A stretch of 64,000 nucleotides of DNA from Owenia fusiformis (taxonomy: Eukaryota > Annelida > Polychaeta > Sabellida > Oweniidae). The translations under genes were made by a program, and so were the position numbers. Under the pieces are notes generated by a model. It did not search any database, was not told where the DNA came from, and saw only the letters and a program-made list of their open reading frames with translations. Positions 46,598 through 60,188 of this stretch are shown piece after piece. The DNA lies in contig CAIIXF020000012.1 in the NCBI GenBank assembly GCA_903813345.2, forward strand, positions 22,144,184-22,208,183, read 5' to 3'. The stretch's first letter is position 1. Every line of letters begins with the position of its first letter.

Positions 46598-47009
46598 CTG
46601 AAAGAAACAAGATAAGAAAATGAAAAATACAAGGATGCAACTTGATCGAGTCACTTCCAATACAAGCGGAGGAGGGAATGCCAAGACATTCCTTTCATTG
46701 ACTCTCGTAAATTTGTCATAGCCTTGTACCCCTCCCGGCTTAAGATTTATATCATCAAGTCAACTAACTGCTTGGGCAGATGTAACTCTGTAGGAAGAAT
46801 GGAATAGTGGAGTATATGTATATTCTTTAAGACTAAATTGAAATGTGGTGTTTCGTATTTCAAAGCAGTTGCCATCTTGACTTGGCCCAATGTGAAGTAG
46901 GAATGATTCAGGCAACTATCACAGACCACATGTGAAAATAATGAAACATGGCTTCATGGTACATTTGTACATTAAGTGAAATCAAGGCAGTCATCATTTA
47001 GTGTATTTC

Positions 47010-49563
47010 TTAGAAAAAATGTTTGCCAAACATACATGTGCCAACAATGGGATTAGAATCCCAACAATTGCAAAATGTGTCATTGTGGAATAACCGTACT
47101 GAACCAGAGAGCAAAATCGTCAAATGATAGAACTGATTATGTGTTACAGTACCTTTAACAAGATGGTATGTAGATATAAATGCTGCAGATAGGTAGCACA
47201 AATTGTAGATTCTCTGTGGTTTTCCTTTTGTGTTTCTTTTTGTTCTCTCCAAGGCAAGAGGTATGTAGATACAAATGCTGCAGATAGGTAGCACAAATTG
47301 TAGATTCTCTGTGGTTTTCCCATTGTAGTTCTTTTTGTTCTTTCCAAGGCAAGAAGACTGCACCTGAAAGTACATTTAAGGAAAAGATCAGCGATGGTTC
47401 AATTAAAAAGAAAGAAAACCCCGAAACTAAGCCCACAATTTTAACATGAAAACCCAAAAGAAAAGACCCTTCAATCTACAACTGTAGCTAAAATGAACAC
47501 AAGACTTCAGACCTTCAAAATTTAGATCTGGAGTAGTACTTGAAGTGAACTTTAAAATTGAATCTACAACTGTAGCTAAAATGAACACAAGACTTCAGAC
47601 CTTCAAAATTTAGATCTGGAGTAGTACTTGAAGTGAACTTTAAAATTGAATCATTGCTGAGTAAGTATTGGTCAAAGAAATACAATACAATACAAAAAAC
47701 AATACAATACAATACAAAACAATACAAACTATACAATACAATACAATACAATACTAAGCACTAGATCCATGATCTTGGTCATCTGGTTCGTTGGTTGTCT
47801 GGTTCGTTGGTTGTTTGGTTCGTTGGTTGGAGTGTTGGTTAGATGGTTGATTAATTAGTTAATTTGTTGGTTAGTTTTAACCTATTGGGTGGTCTGGTGG
47901 TGGTCTGGTTGGTTAGTTGGTTGGTTAGTAAGTAAGTTGGTTGGTTAGATTAAGCCTATTGGGTCATAGGTTGGTCGTTGGATGTCCGGTTGGTTGGTTG
48001 TCTGCTTGTTTGACACCCCAAAGAAAAAATAACTGGAGTGATGACTTCCCAAAAACTTGAATTAAACAACCACATCCACAATCAAAAGATCCCCATTGCT
48101 CCATCAAATCCAACTCAATAAAAAGGTGACTTGAGACCCCCCCCCCCATGAAATTGAACTGGAACTGTACTGGAAGTAGCCCCCCTCCCCAACACACACA
48201 CTATGGAGTGAATACCTTCCCAAAAACTTGAATTAAGCAACCCAAGCTAAAATCTAAAAGACCACCGCTCAAACAAACTAAAAAGTGAAGTGAAGTGACT
48301 TGAGGCCTCCCCATTAAAAGTAGAACTGGAATAGTACTGGGAGTAGCCCCCTGCTAACGGGATGCAACTGATTGCAAGAGATAAAACTGGGCAAAAATGC
48401 GACATCTATGGTAAGTCCTGGAAACTCGACTTAGTCCCCTCATGAAGAAAAATGCGATTTCAACAGGATCGTCGTTTCGCAGGGACTTCACCATCTGTGC
48501 TACAAATAGATGAAAACATGTTGTAGTACTTGTTATTTTACATAAAACTTTAAATAAAACTTTGCATTATACTTTACAGTACTTAAATTTACACTACTAA
48601 AAATTTACAGAATATTACAAAAGTTAAAATTTATTTCTCCCAATTTGATATAAACCGGTATCCTTCCATATTTCTGATTTTGAAACATGAACTCTATCCC
48701 CCCAGAAACCCAACCACCCCCCTCCCACTTTACCTTAGAGTCCGTTTCTCCACCAAAGAATATGGGTCGGCCAACAAAAGTCCACCAGTAAATATCAAAC
48801 TGGAAGGCGCCCCTATCCCTATGCAAAACCAGGAAGGAATACTTAACTTAGGTAGCAGGAACGTCGGTTGTAGTCCTAGTTGGCACGCAGCTGTTGTCTC
48901 AGTTGTGTCGTTGGTTATCGGGCTCCTCATCTCCAAGCTGAAAGTGAACCTGAAAACAGAGGAACTAAACTGATGTAATAATTGAATAAAAAAAAATGTA
49001 CTTACTTTGGTGCTTTGGTGACAGGAACACGAACACCTCTCGCCCATGATACTGTTTACGTGGACTGGACCTGATGGCTCAAAGTTGTCAAAAGACTGAT
49101 CCAGCTGTCGCCCTAACTTAGTGTGTTCGCTGCATCTCTCTCATAGTTGTACCTGAAAGAAACAAGATAAGAAAATGAAAAATACAGGATGCAACTTGAT
49201 CGAGTCACTTCCAATACAAGCGGAGGAGGGAATGCCAAGACATTCCTTTCATTGACTCTCGTAAATTTGTCATAGCCTTGTACCCCTCCCGGCTTAAGAT
49301 TTATATCATCAAGTCAACTAACTGCTTGGGCAGATGTAACTCTGTAGGAAGAATGGAATAGTGGAGTATATGTATATTCTTTAAGACTAAATTGAAATGT
49401 GGTGTTTCGTATTTCAAAGCAGTTGCCATCTTAATTTGGCCCAATGTGAAGTAGGAATGATTCAGGCAACTATCACAGACCACATGTGAAAATAATGAAA
49501 CATGGCTTCATGGTACATTTGTACATTAAGTGAAATCAAGGCAGTCATCATTTAGTGTATTTC
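47010..49563 (-). repeat. Array unit 6 (type B with 88-bp duplication)
   Basis: 2554 bp. An 88-bp tandem duplication starts at about 47475 (TCTACAACTGTAGC recurs at 47563). It shares the duplication, CTGCTAACGGGATG and AAAAATGCGATTTC with unit 10, so the two descend from one recent copy. Confidence 0.9.
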
Positions 49564-52031
49564 TTAGAAAAAATGTTTGCCAAACATACATGTGCCAACA
49601 ATGGGATTAGAATCCCAACAATTGCAAAATGTGTCATTGTGGAATAACCGTACTGAACCAGAGTGCAAAATCCTCAAATGATAGAACTGATTATGTGTTA
49701 CAGTACCTTTAACAAGATGGTATGTAGATATAAATGCTGCAGATAGGTAGCACAAATTGTAGATTCTCTGTGGTTTTCCCTTTGTGTTTCTTTTTGTTCT
49801 CTCCAAGGCAAGAGGTATGTAGATACAAATGCTGCAGATAGGTAGCACAAATTGTAGATTCTCTGTGGTTTTCCCATTGTAGTTCTTTTTGTTCTTTCCA
49901 AGGCAAGAAGACTGCACCTGAAAGTACATTTAAGGAAAAGATCAGCGATGGTTCAATTAAAAAGAAAGAAACCCCCGAAACTAAGCCCACAATTTTAACA
50001 TGAAAACCCAAAAGAAAAGACCCTTCAATCTACAACTGTAGCTAAAATGAACACAAGACTTCAGACCTTCAAAATTTAGATCTGGAGTAGTACTTGAAGT
50101 GAACTTTAAAATTGAATCATTGCTGAGTAAGTATTGGTCAACGAAATACAATACAAAAAAACAATACAATACAATACAAAACAATACAAACTATACAATA
50201 CAATACAATACTAAGCACTAGATCCATGATCTTGGGTCATCTGGTTCGTTGGTTGTCTGGTTCGTTGGTTGTTTGGTTCGTTGGTTGGAGTGTTGGTTGG
50301 AGTGTTGGTTAGATTGTTGATTAATTAGTTAATTTGTTGGTTAGTTTTAACCTATTGGGTGGTCTGGTGGTTGTCTGGTTGGTTAGTTGGTTGGTTAGTA
50401 AGTAAGTTGGTTGGTTAGATTAAGCCTATTGGGTCATAGGTTGGTCGTTGGATGTCCGGTTGGTTGGTTGTCTGGTTGTTTGACACCCAAAAGAAAAAAA
50501 TAACTGGAGTGATGACTTCCCAAAAACTTGAATTAAACAACCACATCCACAATCAAAAGATCCCCATTGCTCCATCAAATCCAACTCAATAAAAAGGTGA
50601 CTTGAGACCCCCCCCCCATGAAATTGAACTGGAACGGTACTGGAAGTAGCCCCCCCCCAAACACATACACTATGGAGTGAATACCTTCCCAAAAACTTGA
50701 ATTAAGCAACCCAAACTAAAATCTAAAAGACCACCGCTCAAACAAACTAAAAAGTGAAGTGAAGTGACTTGAGGCCTCCCCATTAAAAGTAGAACTGGAA
50801 TAGTACTGGGAGTAGCCCCCTGCTAATGGGATGCAACTGATTGCAAGAGATAAAACTGGGCAAAAATGCGACATCTATGGTAAGTCCTGGAAACTTGACC
50901 TAGTCCCCTCATGAAGAAAAATGTGATTTCAACAGGATCGTTGTTTCGCAGGGACTTCACCATCTTTGCTACAAATAGATAAAAACATGTTGTAGTACTT
51001 GTTATTTTACATAAAACTTTAAATAAAACTTTGCATTATACTTTACAGTACTTAAATTTACACTACTAAAAATTTACAGAATATTACAAAAGTTAAAATT
51101 TATTTCTCCCAATTTGATATAAACCGGTATTCTTCCATATTTCTGATTTTGAAACATGAACTCTATCCCCCCAGAAACCCAACCACCCCCCTCCCACTTT
51201 ACCTTAGAGTCCGTTTCTCCACCAAAGAATATGGGTCGGCCAACAAAAGTCCACCAGTAAATATCAAACTGGAAGGCGCCCCTATCCCTATGCAAAACCA
51301 GGAAGGAATACTTAACTTAGGTAGCAGAAACGTCGGTTGTAGTCCTAGTTGGCATGCAGCTGTTGTCTCAGTTGTGTCGTTGGTTATCGGGCTCCTCATC
51401 TCCAAGCTGAAAGTGAACCTGAAAACAGAGGAACTAAACTGATGTAATAATTGAATAAAAAAATGTACTTACTTTGGTGCTTTGGTGACAGGAACACGAA
51501 CACCTCTCGCCCATGGTACTGTTTACGTGGACTGGACCTGATGGCTCAAAGTTGTCGAAAGACTGATCCAGCTGTCGCCCTAACTTAGTGTGTTCGCTGC
51601 ATCTCTCTCATAGTTGTACCTGAAAGAAACAAGATAAGAAAATGAAAAATACAAGGATGCAACTTGATCGAGTCACTTCCAATACAAGCGGAGGAGGGAA
51701 TGCCAAGACATTCCTTTCATTGACTCTCGTAAATTTGTCATAGCCTTGTACCCCTCCCAGCTTAAGATTTATATCATCAAGTCAACTAACTGCTTGGGCA
51801 GATGTAACTCTGTAGGAAGAATGGAATAGTGGAGTATATGTATATTCTTTAAGACTAAATTGAAATGTGGTGTTTCGTATTTCAAAGCAGTTGCCATCTT
51901 GACTTGGCCCAATGTGAAGTAGGAATGATTCAGGCAACTATCACAGACCACATGTGAAAATAATGAAACATGGCTTCGTGGTACATTTGTACATTAAGTG
52001 AAATCAAGGCAGTCATCATTTAGTGTATTTC
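49564..52031 (-). repeat. Array unit 7 (type A)
   Basis: 2468 bp. It begins with the AGAGTGCAAAATCCTC variant of unit 4. It has private changes CCCAAACTAAAATC and GGAAACTTGACC and lacks the GCGACCTC variant. Confidence 0.85.
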
Positions 52032-54509
52032 TTAAAAAAAATGTTTGCCAAACATACATGTGCCAACAATGGGATTAGAATCCCAACAATTGCAAAATGT
52101 GTCATTGTGGAATAACTGTACTGAACCAGAGAGCAAAATCATCAAATGATAGAACTGATTATGTGTTACAGTACCTTTAACAAGATGGTATGTAGATATA
52201 AATGCTGCAGATAGGTAGCACAAATTGTAGATTCTCTGTGGTTTTCCTTTTGTGTTTCTTTTTGTTCTCTCCAAGGCAAGAGGTATGTAGATACAAATGC
52301 TGCAGATAGGTAGCACAAATTGTAGATTCTCTGTGGTTTTCCCATTGTAGTTCTTTTTGTTCTTTCCAAGGCAAGAAGACTGCACCTGAAAGTACATTTA
52401 AGGAAAAGATCAGCGATGGTTCAATTAAAAAGAAAGAAAACCCCGAAACTAAGCCCACAATTTTAACATGAAAACCCAAAAGAAAAGACCCTTCAATCTA
52501 CAACTGTAGCTAAAATGAACACAAGACTTCAGACCTTCAAAATTTAGATCTGGAGTAGTACTTGAAGTGAACTTTAAAATTGAAGCATTGCTGAGTAAGT
52601 ATTGGTCAACGAAATACAATACAATACAAAAAAACAATACAATACAATACAAAACAATACAAACTATACAATACAATACAATACTAAGCACTAGATCCAT
52701 GATCTTGGGTCATCTGGTTCGTTGGTTGTCTGGTTCGTTGGTTGTTTGGTTCGTTGGTTGGAGTGTTGGTTGGAGTGTTGGTTAGATTGTTGATTAATTA
52801 GTTAATTTGTTGGTTAGTTTTAACCTATTGGGTGGTCTGGTGGTTGTCTGGTTGGTTAGTTGGTTGGTTAGTAAGTAAGTTGGTTGGTTAGATTAAGCCT
52901 ATTGGGTCATAGGTTGGTCGTTGGATGTCCGGTTGGTTGGTTGTCTGGTTGTTTGACACCCAAAAGAAAAAAATAACTGGAGTGATGACTTCCCAAAAAC
53001 TTGAATTAAACAACCACATCCACAATCAAAAGATCCCCATTGCTCCATCAAATCCAACTCAATAAAAAGGTGACTTGAGACCCCCCCCCCCCATGAAATT
53101 GAACTGGAACGGTACTGGAAGTAGCCCCCCCCCCCAAACACATACACTATGGAGTGAATACCTTCCCAAAAACTTGAATTAAGCAACCCAAGCTAAAATC
53201 TAAAAGACCACCGCTCAAACAAACTAAAAAGTGAAGTGAAGTGACTTGAGGCCTCCCCATTAAAAGTAGAACTGGAATAGTACTGGGAGTAGCCCCCTGC
53301 TAATGGGATGCAACTGATTGCAAGAGATAAAACTGGGCAAAAATGCGACCTCTATGGTAAGTCCTGGAAACTCGACCTAGTCCCCTCATGAAGAAAAATG
53401 TGATTTCAACAGGATCGTTGTTTCGCAGGGACTTCACCATCTTTGCTACAAATAGATAAAAACATGTTGTAGTACTTGTTATTTTACATAAAACTTTAAA
53501 TAAAACTTTGCATTATACTTTACAGTACTTAAATTTACACTACTAAAAATTTACAGAATATTACAAAAGTTAAAATTTATTTCTCCCAATTTGATATAAA
53601 CCGGTATTCTTCCATATTTCTGATTTTGAAACATGAACTCTATCCCCCCAGAAACCCAACCACCCCCCTCCCACTTTACCTTAGAGTCCGTTTCTCCACC
53701 AAAGAATATGGGTCGGCCAACAAAAGTCCACCAGTAAATATCAAACTGGAAGGCGCCCCTATCCCTATGCAAAACCAGGAAGGAATACTTAACTTAGGTA
53801 GCAGAAACGTCGGTTGTAGTCCTAGTTGGCATGCAGCTGTTGTCTCAGTTGTGTCGTTGGTTATCGGGCTCCTCATCTCCAAGCTGAAAGTGAACCTGAA
53901 AACAGAGGAACTAAACTGATGTAATAATTGAATAAAAAAAATGTACTTACTTTGGTGCTTTGGTGACAGGAACACGAACACCTCTCGCCCATGGTACTGT
54001 TTACGTGGACTGGACCTGATGGCTCAAAGTTGTCGAAAGACTGATCCAGCTGTCGCCCTAACTTAGTGTGTTCGCTGCATCTCTCTCATAGTTGTACCTG
54101 AAAGAAACAAGATAAGAAAATGAAAAATACAAGGATGCAACTTGATCGAGTCACTTCCAATACAAGCGGAGGAGGGAATGCCAAGACATTCCTTTCATTG
54201 ACTCTCGTAAATTTGTCATAGCCTTGTACCCCTCCCGGCTTAAGATTTATATCATCAAGTCAACTAACTGCTTGGGCAGATGTAACTCTGTAGGAAGAAT
54301 GGAATAGTGGAGTATATGTATATTCTTTAAGACTAAATTGAAATGTGGTGTTTCGTATTTCAAAGCAGTTGCCATCTTGACTTGGCCCAATGTGAAGTAG
54401 GAATGATTCAGGCAACTATCACAGACCACATGTGAAAATAATGAAACATGGCTTCATGGTACATTTGTACATTAAGTGAAATCAAGGCAGTCATCATTTA
54501 GTGTATTTC
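52032..54509 (-). repeat. Array unit 8 (type A)
   Basis: 2478 bp. It begins with AATAACTGTACTG, TTCTTAAAAAAAATG and, just left of its start, GGCTTCGTGGTAC. These variants recur only in unit 11. The rest matches unit 4. Confidence 0.85.
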
Positions 54510-56984
54510 TTAGAAAAAATGTTTGCCAAACATACATGTGCCAACAATGGGATTAGAATCCCAACAATTGCAAAATGTGTCATTGTGGAATAACCGTACT
54601 GAACCAGAGAGCAAAATCGTCAAATGATAGAACTGATTATGTGTTACAGTACCTTTAACAAGATGGTATGTAGATATAAATGCTGCAGATAGGTAGCACA
54701 AATTGTAGATTCTCTGTGGTTTTCCTTTTGTGTTTCTTTTTGTTCTCTCCAAGGCAAGAGGTATGTAGATACAAATGCTGCAGATAGGTAGCACAAATTG
54801 TAGATTCTCTGTGGTTTTCCCATTGTAGTTCTTTTTGTTCTTTCCAAGGCAAGAAGACTGCACCTGAAAGTACATTTAAGGAAAAGATCAGCGATGGTTC
54901 AATTAAAAAGAAAGAAAACCCCGAAACTAAGCCCACAATTTTAACATGAAAACCCAAAAGAAAAGACCCTTCAATCTACAACTGTAGCTAAAATGAACAC
55001 AAGACTTCAGACCTTCAAAATTTAGATCTGGAGTAGTACTTGAAGTGAACTTTAAAATTGAATCATTGCTGAGTAAGTATTGGTCAACGAAATACAATAC
55101 AATACAAAAAAACAATACAATACAATACAAAACAATACAAACTATACAATACAATACAATACTAAGCACTAGATCCATGATCTTGGGTCATCTGGTTCGT
55201 TGGTTGTCTGGTTCGTTGGTTGTTTGGTTCGTTGGTTGGAGTGTTGGTTGGAGTGTTGGTTAGATTGTTGATTAATTAGTTAATTTGTTGGTTAGTTTTA
55301 ACCTATTGGGTGGTCTGGTGGTTGTCTGGTTGGTTAGTTGGTTGGTTAGTAAGTAAGTTGGTTGGTTAGATTAAGCCTATTGGGTCATAGGTTGGTCGTT
55401 GGATGTCCGGTTGGTTGGTTGTCTGGTTGTTTGACACCCAAAAGAAAAAAATAACTGGAGTGATGACTTCCCAAAAACTTGAATTAAACAACCACATCCA
55501 CAATCAAAAGATCCCCATTGCTCCATCAAATCCAACTCAATAAAAAGGTGACTTGAGACCCCCCCCCCATGAAATTGAACTGGAACGGTACTGGAAGTAG
55601 CCCCCCCCCCAAACACATACACTATGGAGTGAATACCTTCCCAAAAACTTGAATTAAGCAACCCAAGCTAAAATCTAAAAGACCACCGCTCAAACAAACT
55701 AAAAAGTGAAGTGAAGTGACTTGAGGCCTCCCCATTAAAAGTAGAACTGGAATAGTACTGGGAGTAGCCCCCTGCTAATGGGATGCAACTGATTGCAAGA
55801 GATAAAACTGGGCAAAAATGCGACCTCTATGGTAAGTCCTGGAAACTCGACCTAGTCCCCTCATGAAGAAAAATGTGATTTCAACAGGATCGTTGTTTCG
55901 CAGGGACTTCACCATCTTTGCTACAAATAGATAAAAACATGTTGTAGTACTTGTTATTTTACATAAAACTTTAAATAAAACTTTGCATTATACTTTACAG
56001 TACTTAAATTTACACTACTAAAAATTTACAGAATATTACAAAAGTTAAAATTTATTTCTCCCAATTTGATATAAACCGGTATTCTTCCATATTTCTGATT
56101 TTGAAACATGAACTCTATCCCCCCAGAAACCCAACCACCCCCCTCCCACTTTACCTTAGAGTCCGTTTCTCCACCAAAGAATATGGGTCGGCCAACAAAA
56201 GTCCACCAGTAAATATCAAACTGGAAGGCGCCCCTATCCCTATGCAAAACCAGGAAGGAATACTTAACTTAGGTAGCAGAAACGTCGGTTGTAGTCCTAG
56301 TTGGCATGCAGCTGTTGTCTCAGTTGTGTCGTTGGTTATCGGGCTCCTCATCTCCAAGCTGAAAGTGAACCTGAAAACAGAGGAACTAAACTGATGTAAT
56401 AATTGAATAAAAAAAATGTACTTACTTTGGTGCTTTGGTGACAGGAACACGAACACCTCTCGCCCATGGTACTGTTTACGTGGACTGGACCTGATGGCTC
56501 AAAGTTGTCGAAAGACTGATCCAGCTGTCGCCCTAACTTAGTGTGTTCGCTGCATCTCTCTCATAGTTGTACCTGAAAGAAACAAGATAAGAAAATGAAA
56601 AATACAAGGATGCAACTTGATCGAGTCACTTCCAATACAAGCGGAGGAGGGAATGCCAAGACATTCCTTTCATTGACTCTCGTAAATTTGTCATAGCCTT
56701 GTACCCCTCCCGGCTTAAGATTTATATCATCAAGTCAACTAACTGCTTGGGCAGATGTAACTCTGTAGGAAGAATGGAATAGTGGAGTATATGTATATTC
56801 TTTAAGACTAAATTGAAATGTGGTGTTTCGTATTTCAAAGCAGTTGCCATCTTGACTTGGCCCAATGTGAAGTAGGAATGATTCAGGCAACTATCACAGA
56901 CCACATGTGAAAATAATGAAACATGGCTTCATGGTACATTTGTACATTAAGTGAAATCAAGGCAGTCATCATTTAGTGTATTTC
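54510..56984 (-). repeat. Array unit 9 (type A)
   Basis: 2475 bp, nearly identical to unit 5 including the CAAAATCGTC and GCGACCTC variants. The offset between the two is about 9.98 kb. Confidence 0.85.
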
Positions 56985-59544
56985 TTAGAAAAAATGTTTG
57001 CCAAACATACATGTGCCAACAATGGGATTAGAATCCCAACAATTGCAAAATGTGTCATTGTGGAATAACCGTACTGAACCAGAGAGCAAAATCGTCAAAT
57101 GATAGAACTGATTATGTGTTACAGTACCTTTAACAAGATGGTATGTAGATATAAATGCTGCAGATAGGTAGCACAAATTGTAGATTCTCTGTGGTTTTCC
57201 TTTTGTGCTTCTTTTTGTTCTCTCCAAGGCAAGAGGTATGTAGATACAAATGCTGCAGATAGGTAGCACAAATTGTAGATTCTCTGTGGTTTTCCCATTG
57301 TAGTTCTTTTTGTTCTTTCCAAGGCAAGAAGACTGCACCTGAAAGTACATTTAAGGAAAAGATCAGCGATGGTTCAATTAAAAAGAAAGAAAACCCCGAA
57401 ACTAAGCCCACAATTTTAACATGAAAACCCAAAAGAAAAGACCCTTCAATCTACAACTGTAGCTAAAATGAACACAAGACTTCAGACCTTCAAAATTTAG
57501 ATCTGGAGTAGTACTTGAAGTGAACTTTAAAATTGAATCTACAACTGTAGCTAAAATGAACACAAGACTTCAGACCTTCAAAATTTAGATCTGGAGTAGT
57601 ACTTGAAGTGAACTTTAAAATTGAATCATTGCTGAGTAAGTATTGGTCAAAGAAATACAATACAATACAAAAAACAATACAATACAATACAAAACAATAC
57701 AAACTATACAATACAATACAATACAATACTAAGCACTAGATCCATGATCTTGGTCATCTGGTTCGTTGGTTGTCTGGTTCGTTGGTTGTTTGGTTCGTTG
57801 GTTGGAGTGTTGGTTAGATGGTTGATTAATTAGTTAATTTGTTGGTTAGTTTTAACCTATTGGGTGGTCTGGTGGTGGTCTGGTTGGTTAGTTGGTTGGT
57901 TAGTAAGTAAGTTGGTTGGTTAGATTAAGCCTATTGGGTCATAGGTTGGTCGTTGGATGTCCGGTTGGTTGGTTGTCTGCTTGTTTGACACCCCAAAGAA
58001 AAAATAACTGGAGTGATGACTTCCCAAAAACTTGAATTAAACAACCACATCCACAATCAAAAGATCCCCATTGCTCCATCAAATCCAACTCAATAAAAAG
58101 GTGACTTGAGACCCCCCCCATGAAATTGAACTGGAACTGTACTGGAAGTAGCCCCCCTCCCCAACACACACACTATGGAGTGAATACCTTCCCAAAAACT
58201 TGAATTAAGCAACCCAAGCTAAAATCTAAAAGACCACCGCTCAAACAAACTAAAAAGTGAAGTGAAGTGACTTGAGGCCTCCCCATTAAAAGTAGAACTG
58301 GAATAGTACTGGGAGTAGCCCCCTGCTAACGGGATGCAACTGATTGCAAGAGATAAAACTGGGCAAAAATGCGACATCTATGGTAAGTCCTGGAAACTCG
58401 ACTTAGTCCCCTCATGAAGAAAAATGCGATTTCAACAGGATCGTCGTTTCGCAGGGACTTCACCATCTGTGCTACAAATAGATGAAAACATGTTGTAGTA
58501 CTTGTTATTTTACATAAAACTTTAAATAAAACTTTGCATTATACTTTACAGTACTTAAATTTACACTACTAAAAATTTACAGAATATTACAAAAGTTAAA
58601 ATTTATTTCTCCCAATTTGATATAAACCGGTATCCTTCCATATTTCTGATTTTGAAACATGAACTCTATCCCCCCAGAAACCCAACCACCCCCCTCCCAC
58701 TTTACCTTAGAGTCCGTTTCTCCACCAAAGAATATGGGTCGGCCAACAAAAGTCCACCAGTAAATATCAAACTGGAAGGCGCCCCTATCCCTATGCAAAA
58801 CCAGGAAGGAATACTTAACTTAGGTAGCAGGAACGTCGGTTGTAGTCCTAGTTGGCACGCAGCTGTTGTCTCAGTTGTGTCGTTGGTTATCGGGCTCCTC
58901 ATCTCCAAGCTGAAAGTGAACCTGAAAACAGAGGAACTAAACTGATGTAATAATTGAATAAAAAAAAATGTACTTACTTTGGTGCTTTGGTGACAGGAAC
59001 ACGAACACCTCTCGCCCATGATACTGTTTACGTGGACTGGACCTGATGGCTCAAAGTTGTCGAAAGTCTGATCCAGCTGTCGCCCTAACTTGGTGTGTTT
59101 GCTGCATCTCTCTCATAGTTCTACCTGAAAGATACAAGATAAGAAAATGAAAAAAATAAAAATACAAGGATGCAACTTGGTCGGGTCACTTCCAATACAA
59201 GCGGAGGAGGGAATGCCAAGACATTCCTTTCATTGACTCTCGTAAATTTGTCATAGCCTTGTACCCCTCCCGGCTTAAGATTTATATCATCAAGTCAACT
59301 AACTGCTTGGGCAGATGTAACTCTGTAGGAAGAATGGAATAGTGGAGTATATGTATATTCTTTAAGACTAAATTGAAATGTGGTGTTTCGTATTTCAAAG
59401 CAGTTGCCATCTTGACTTGGCCCAATGTGAAGTAGGAATGATTCAGGCAACTATCACAGACCACATGTGAAAATAATGAAACATGGCTTCGTGGTACATT
59501 TGTACATTAAGTGAAATCAAGGCAGTCATCATTTAGTGTATTTC
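56985..59544 (-). repeat. Array unit 10 (type B, recombinant right end)
   Basis: 2560 bp. It carries the same 88-bp duplication as unit 6 (copies at about 57450 and 57538) and the same type B markers up to CTCGCCCATGATACTG. Past about 59060 it switches to TTGTCGAAAG with several private changes (TTGGTGTGTTTGCTGC, GTTCTACCTG, an AAAAATA insertion), then to the GGCTTCGTGGTAC variant seen before unit 8. This looks like a crossover junction. Confidence 0.9.
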
Positions 59545-60178
59545 TTAAAAAAAATGTTTGCCAAACATACATGTGCCAACAATGGGATTAGAATCCCAAC
59601 AATTGCAAAATGTGTCATTGTGGAATAACTGTACTGAACCAGAGAGCAAAATCATCAAATGATAGAACTGATTATGTGTTACAGTACCTTTAACAAGATG
59701 GTATGTAGATATAAATGCTGCAGATAGGTAGCACAAATTGTAGATTCTCTGTGGTTTTCCTTTTGTGTTTCTTTTTGTTCTCTCCAAGGCAAGAGGTATG
59801 TAGATACAAATGCTGCAGATAGGTAGCACAAATTGTAGATTCTCTGTGGTTTTCCCATTGTAGTTCTTTTTGTTCTTTCCAAGGCAAGAAGACTGCACCT
59901 GAAAGTACATTTAAGGAAAAGATCAGCGATGGTTCAATTAAAAAGAAAGAAAACCCCGAAACTAAGCCCTTAATTTTAACATGAAAACCCAAAAGAAAAG
60001 ACCCTTCAATCTACAACTGTAGCTAAAATGAACACAAGACTTCAGACCTTCAAAATTTAGATCTGGAGTAGTACTTGAAGTGAACTTTAAAATTGAATCA
60101 TTGCTGAGTAAGTATTGGTCAACGAAATACAATACAATACAAAAAAACAATACAATACAATACAAAACAATACAATAC
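59545..60178 (-). repeat. Array unit 11 (partial, right edge)
   Basis: Contains E5 and the (ATACA)n tract, then stops where the foldback element begins. Variants match unit 8. The GGTTG minisatellite and everything after it are absent. Confidence 0.9.
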
Positions 60179-60188
60179 ATTACAATAT

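Larger units (their letters stand above)
44531..47009 (-). repeat. Array unit 5 (type A)
   Basis: 2479 bp. It shares CAAAATCGTCAAATG and GCGACCTCTATGG with unit 9. It is used here as the reference unit for the splice-like segments listed below. Confidence 0.85.
34555..60178 (-). repeat. Macrosatellite: about 10.5 tandem copies of a 2.45-2.56-kb unit
   Basis: All units are head to tail. Using the same internal point, they begin at about 37129, 39583, 42056, 44531, 47010, 49564, 52032, 54510, 56985 and 59545, with partial copies at both ends. Each unit contains, left to right on the plus strand: a roughly 95-bp subrepeat (usually doubled), an (ATACA)n tract, a GGTTG/GGTTCG minisatellite, two diverged copies of a roughly 160-bp segment ending in poly-C tracts, an AT-rich spacer, and splice-like islands oriented to the minus strand. 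The left copy is the most diverged. Strand is given as minus because the splice-like signals read that way. Confidence 0.95.
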
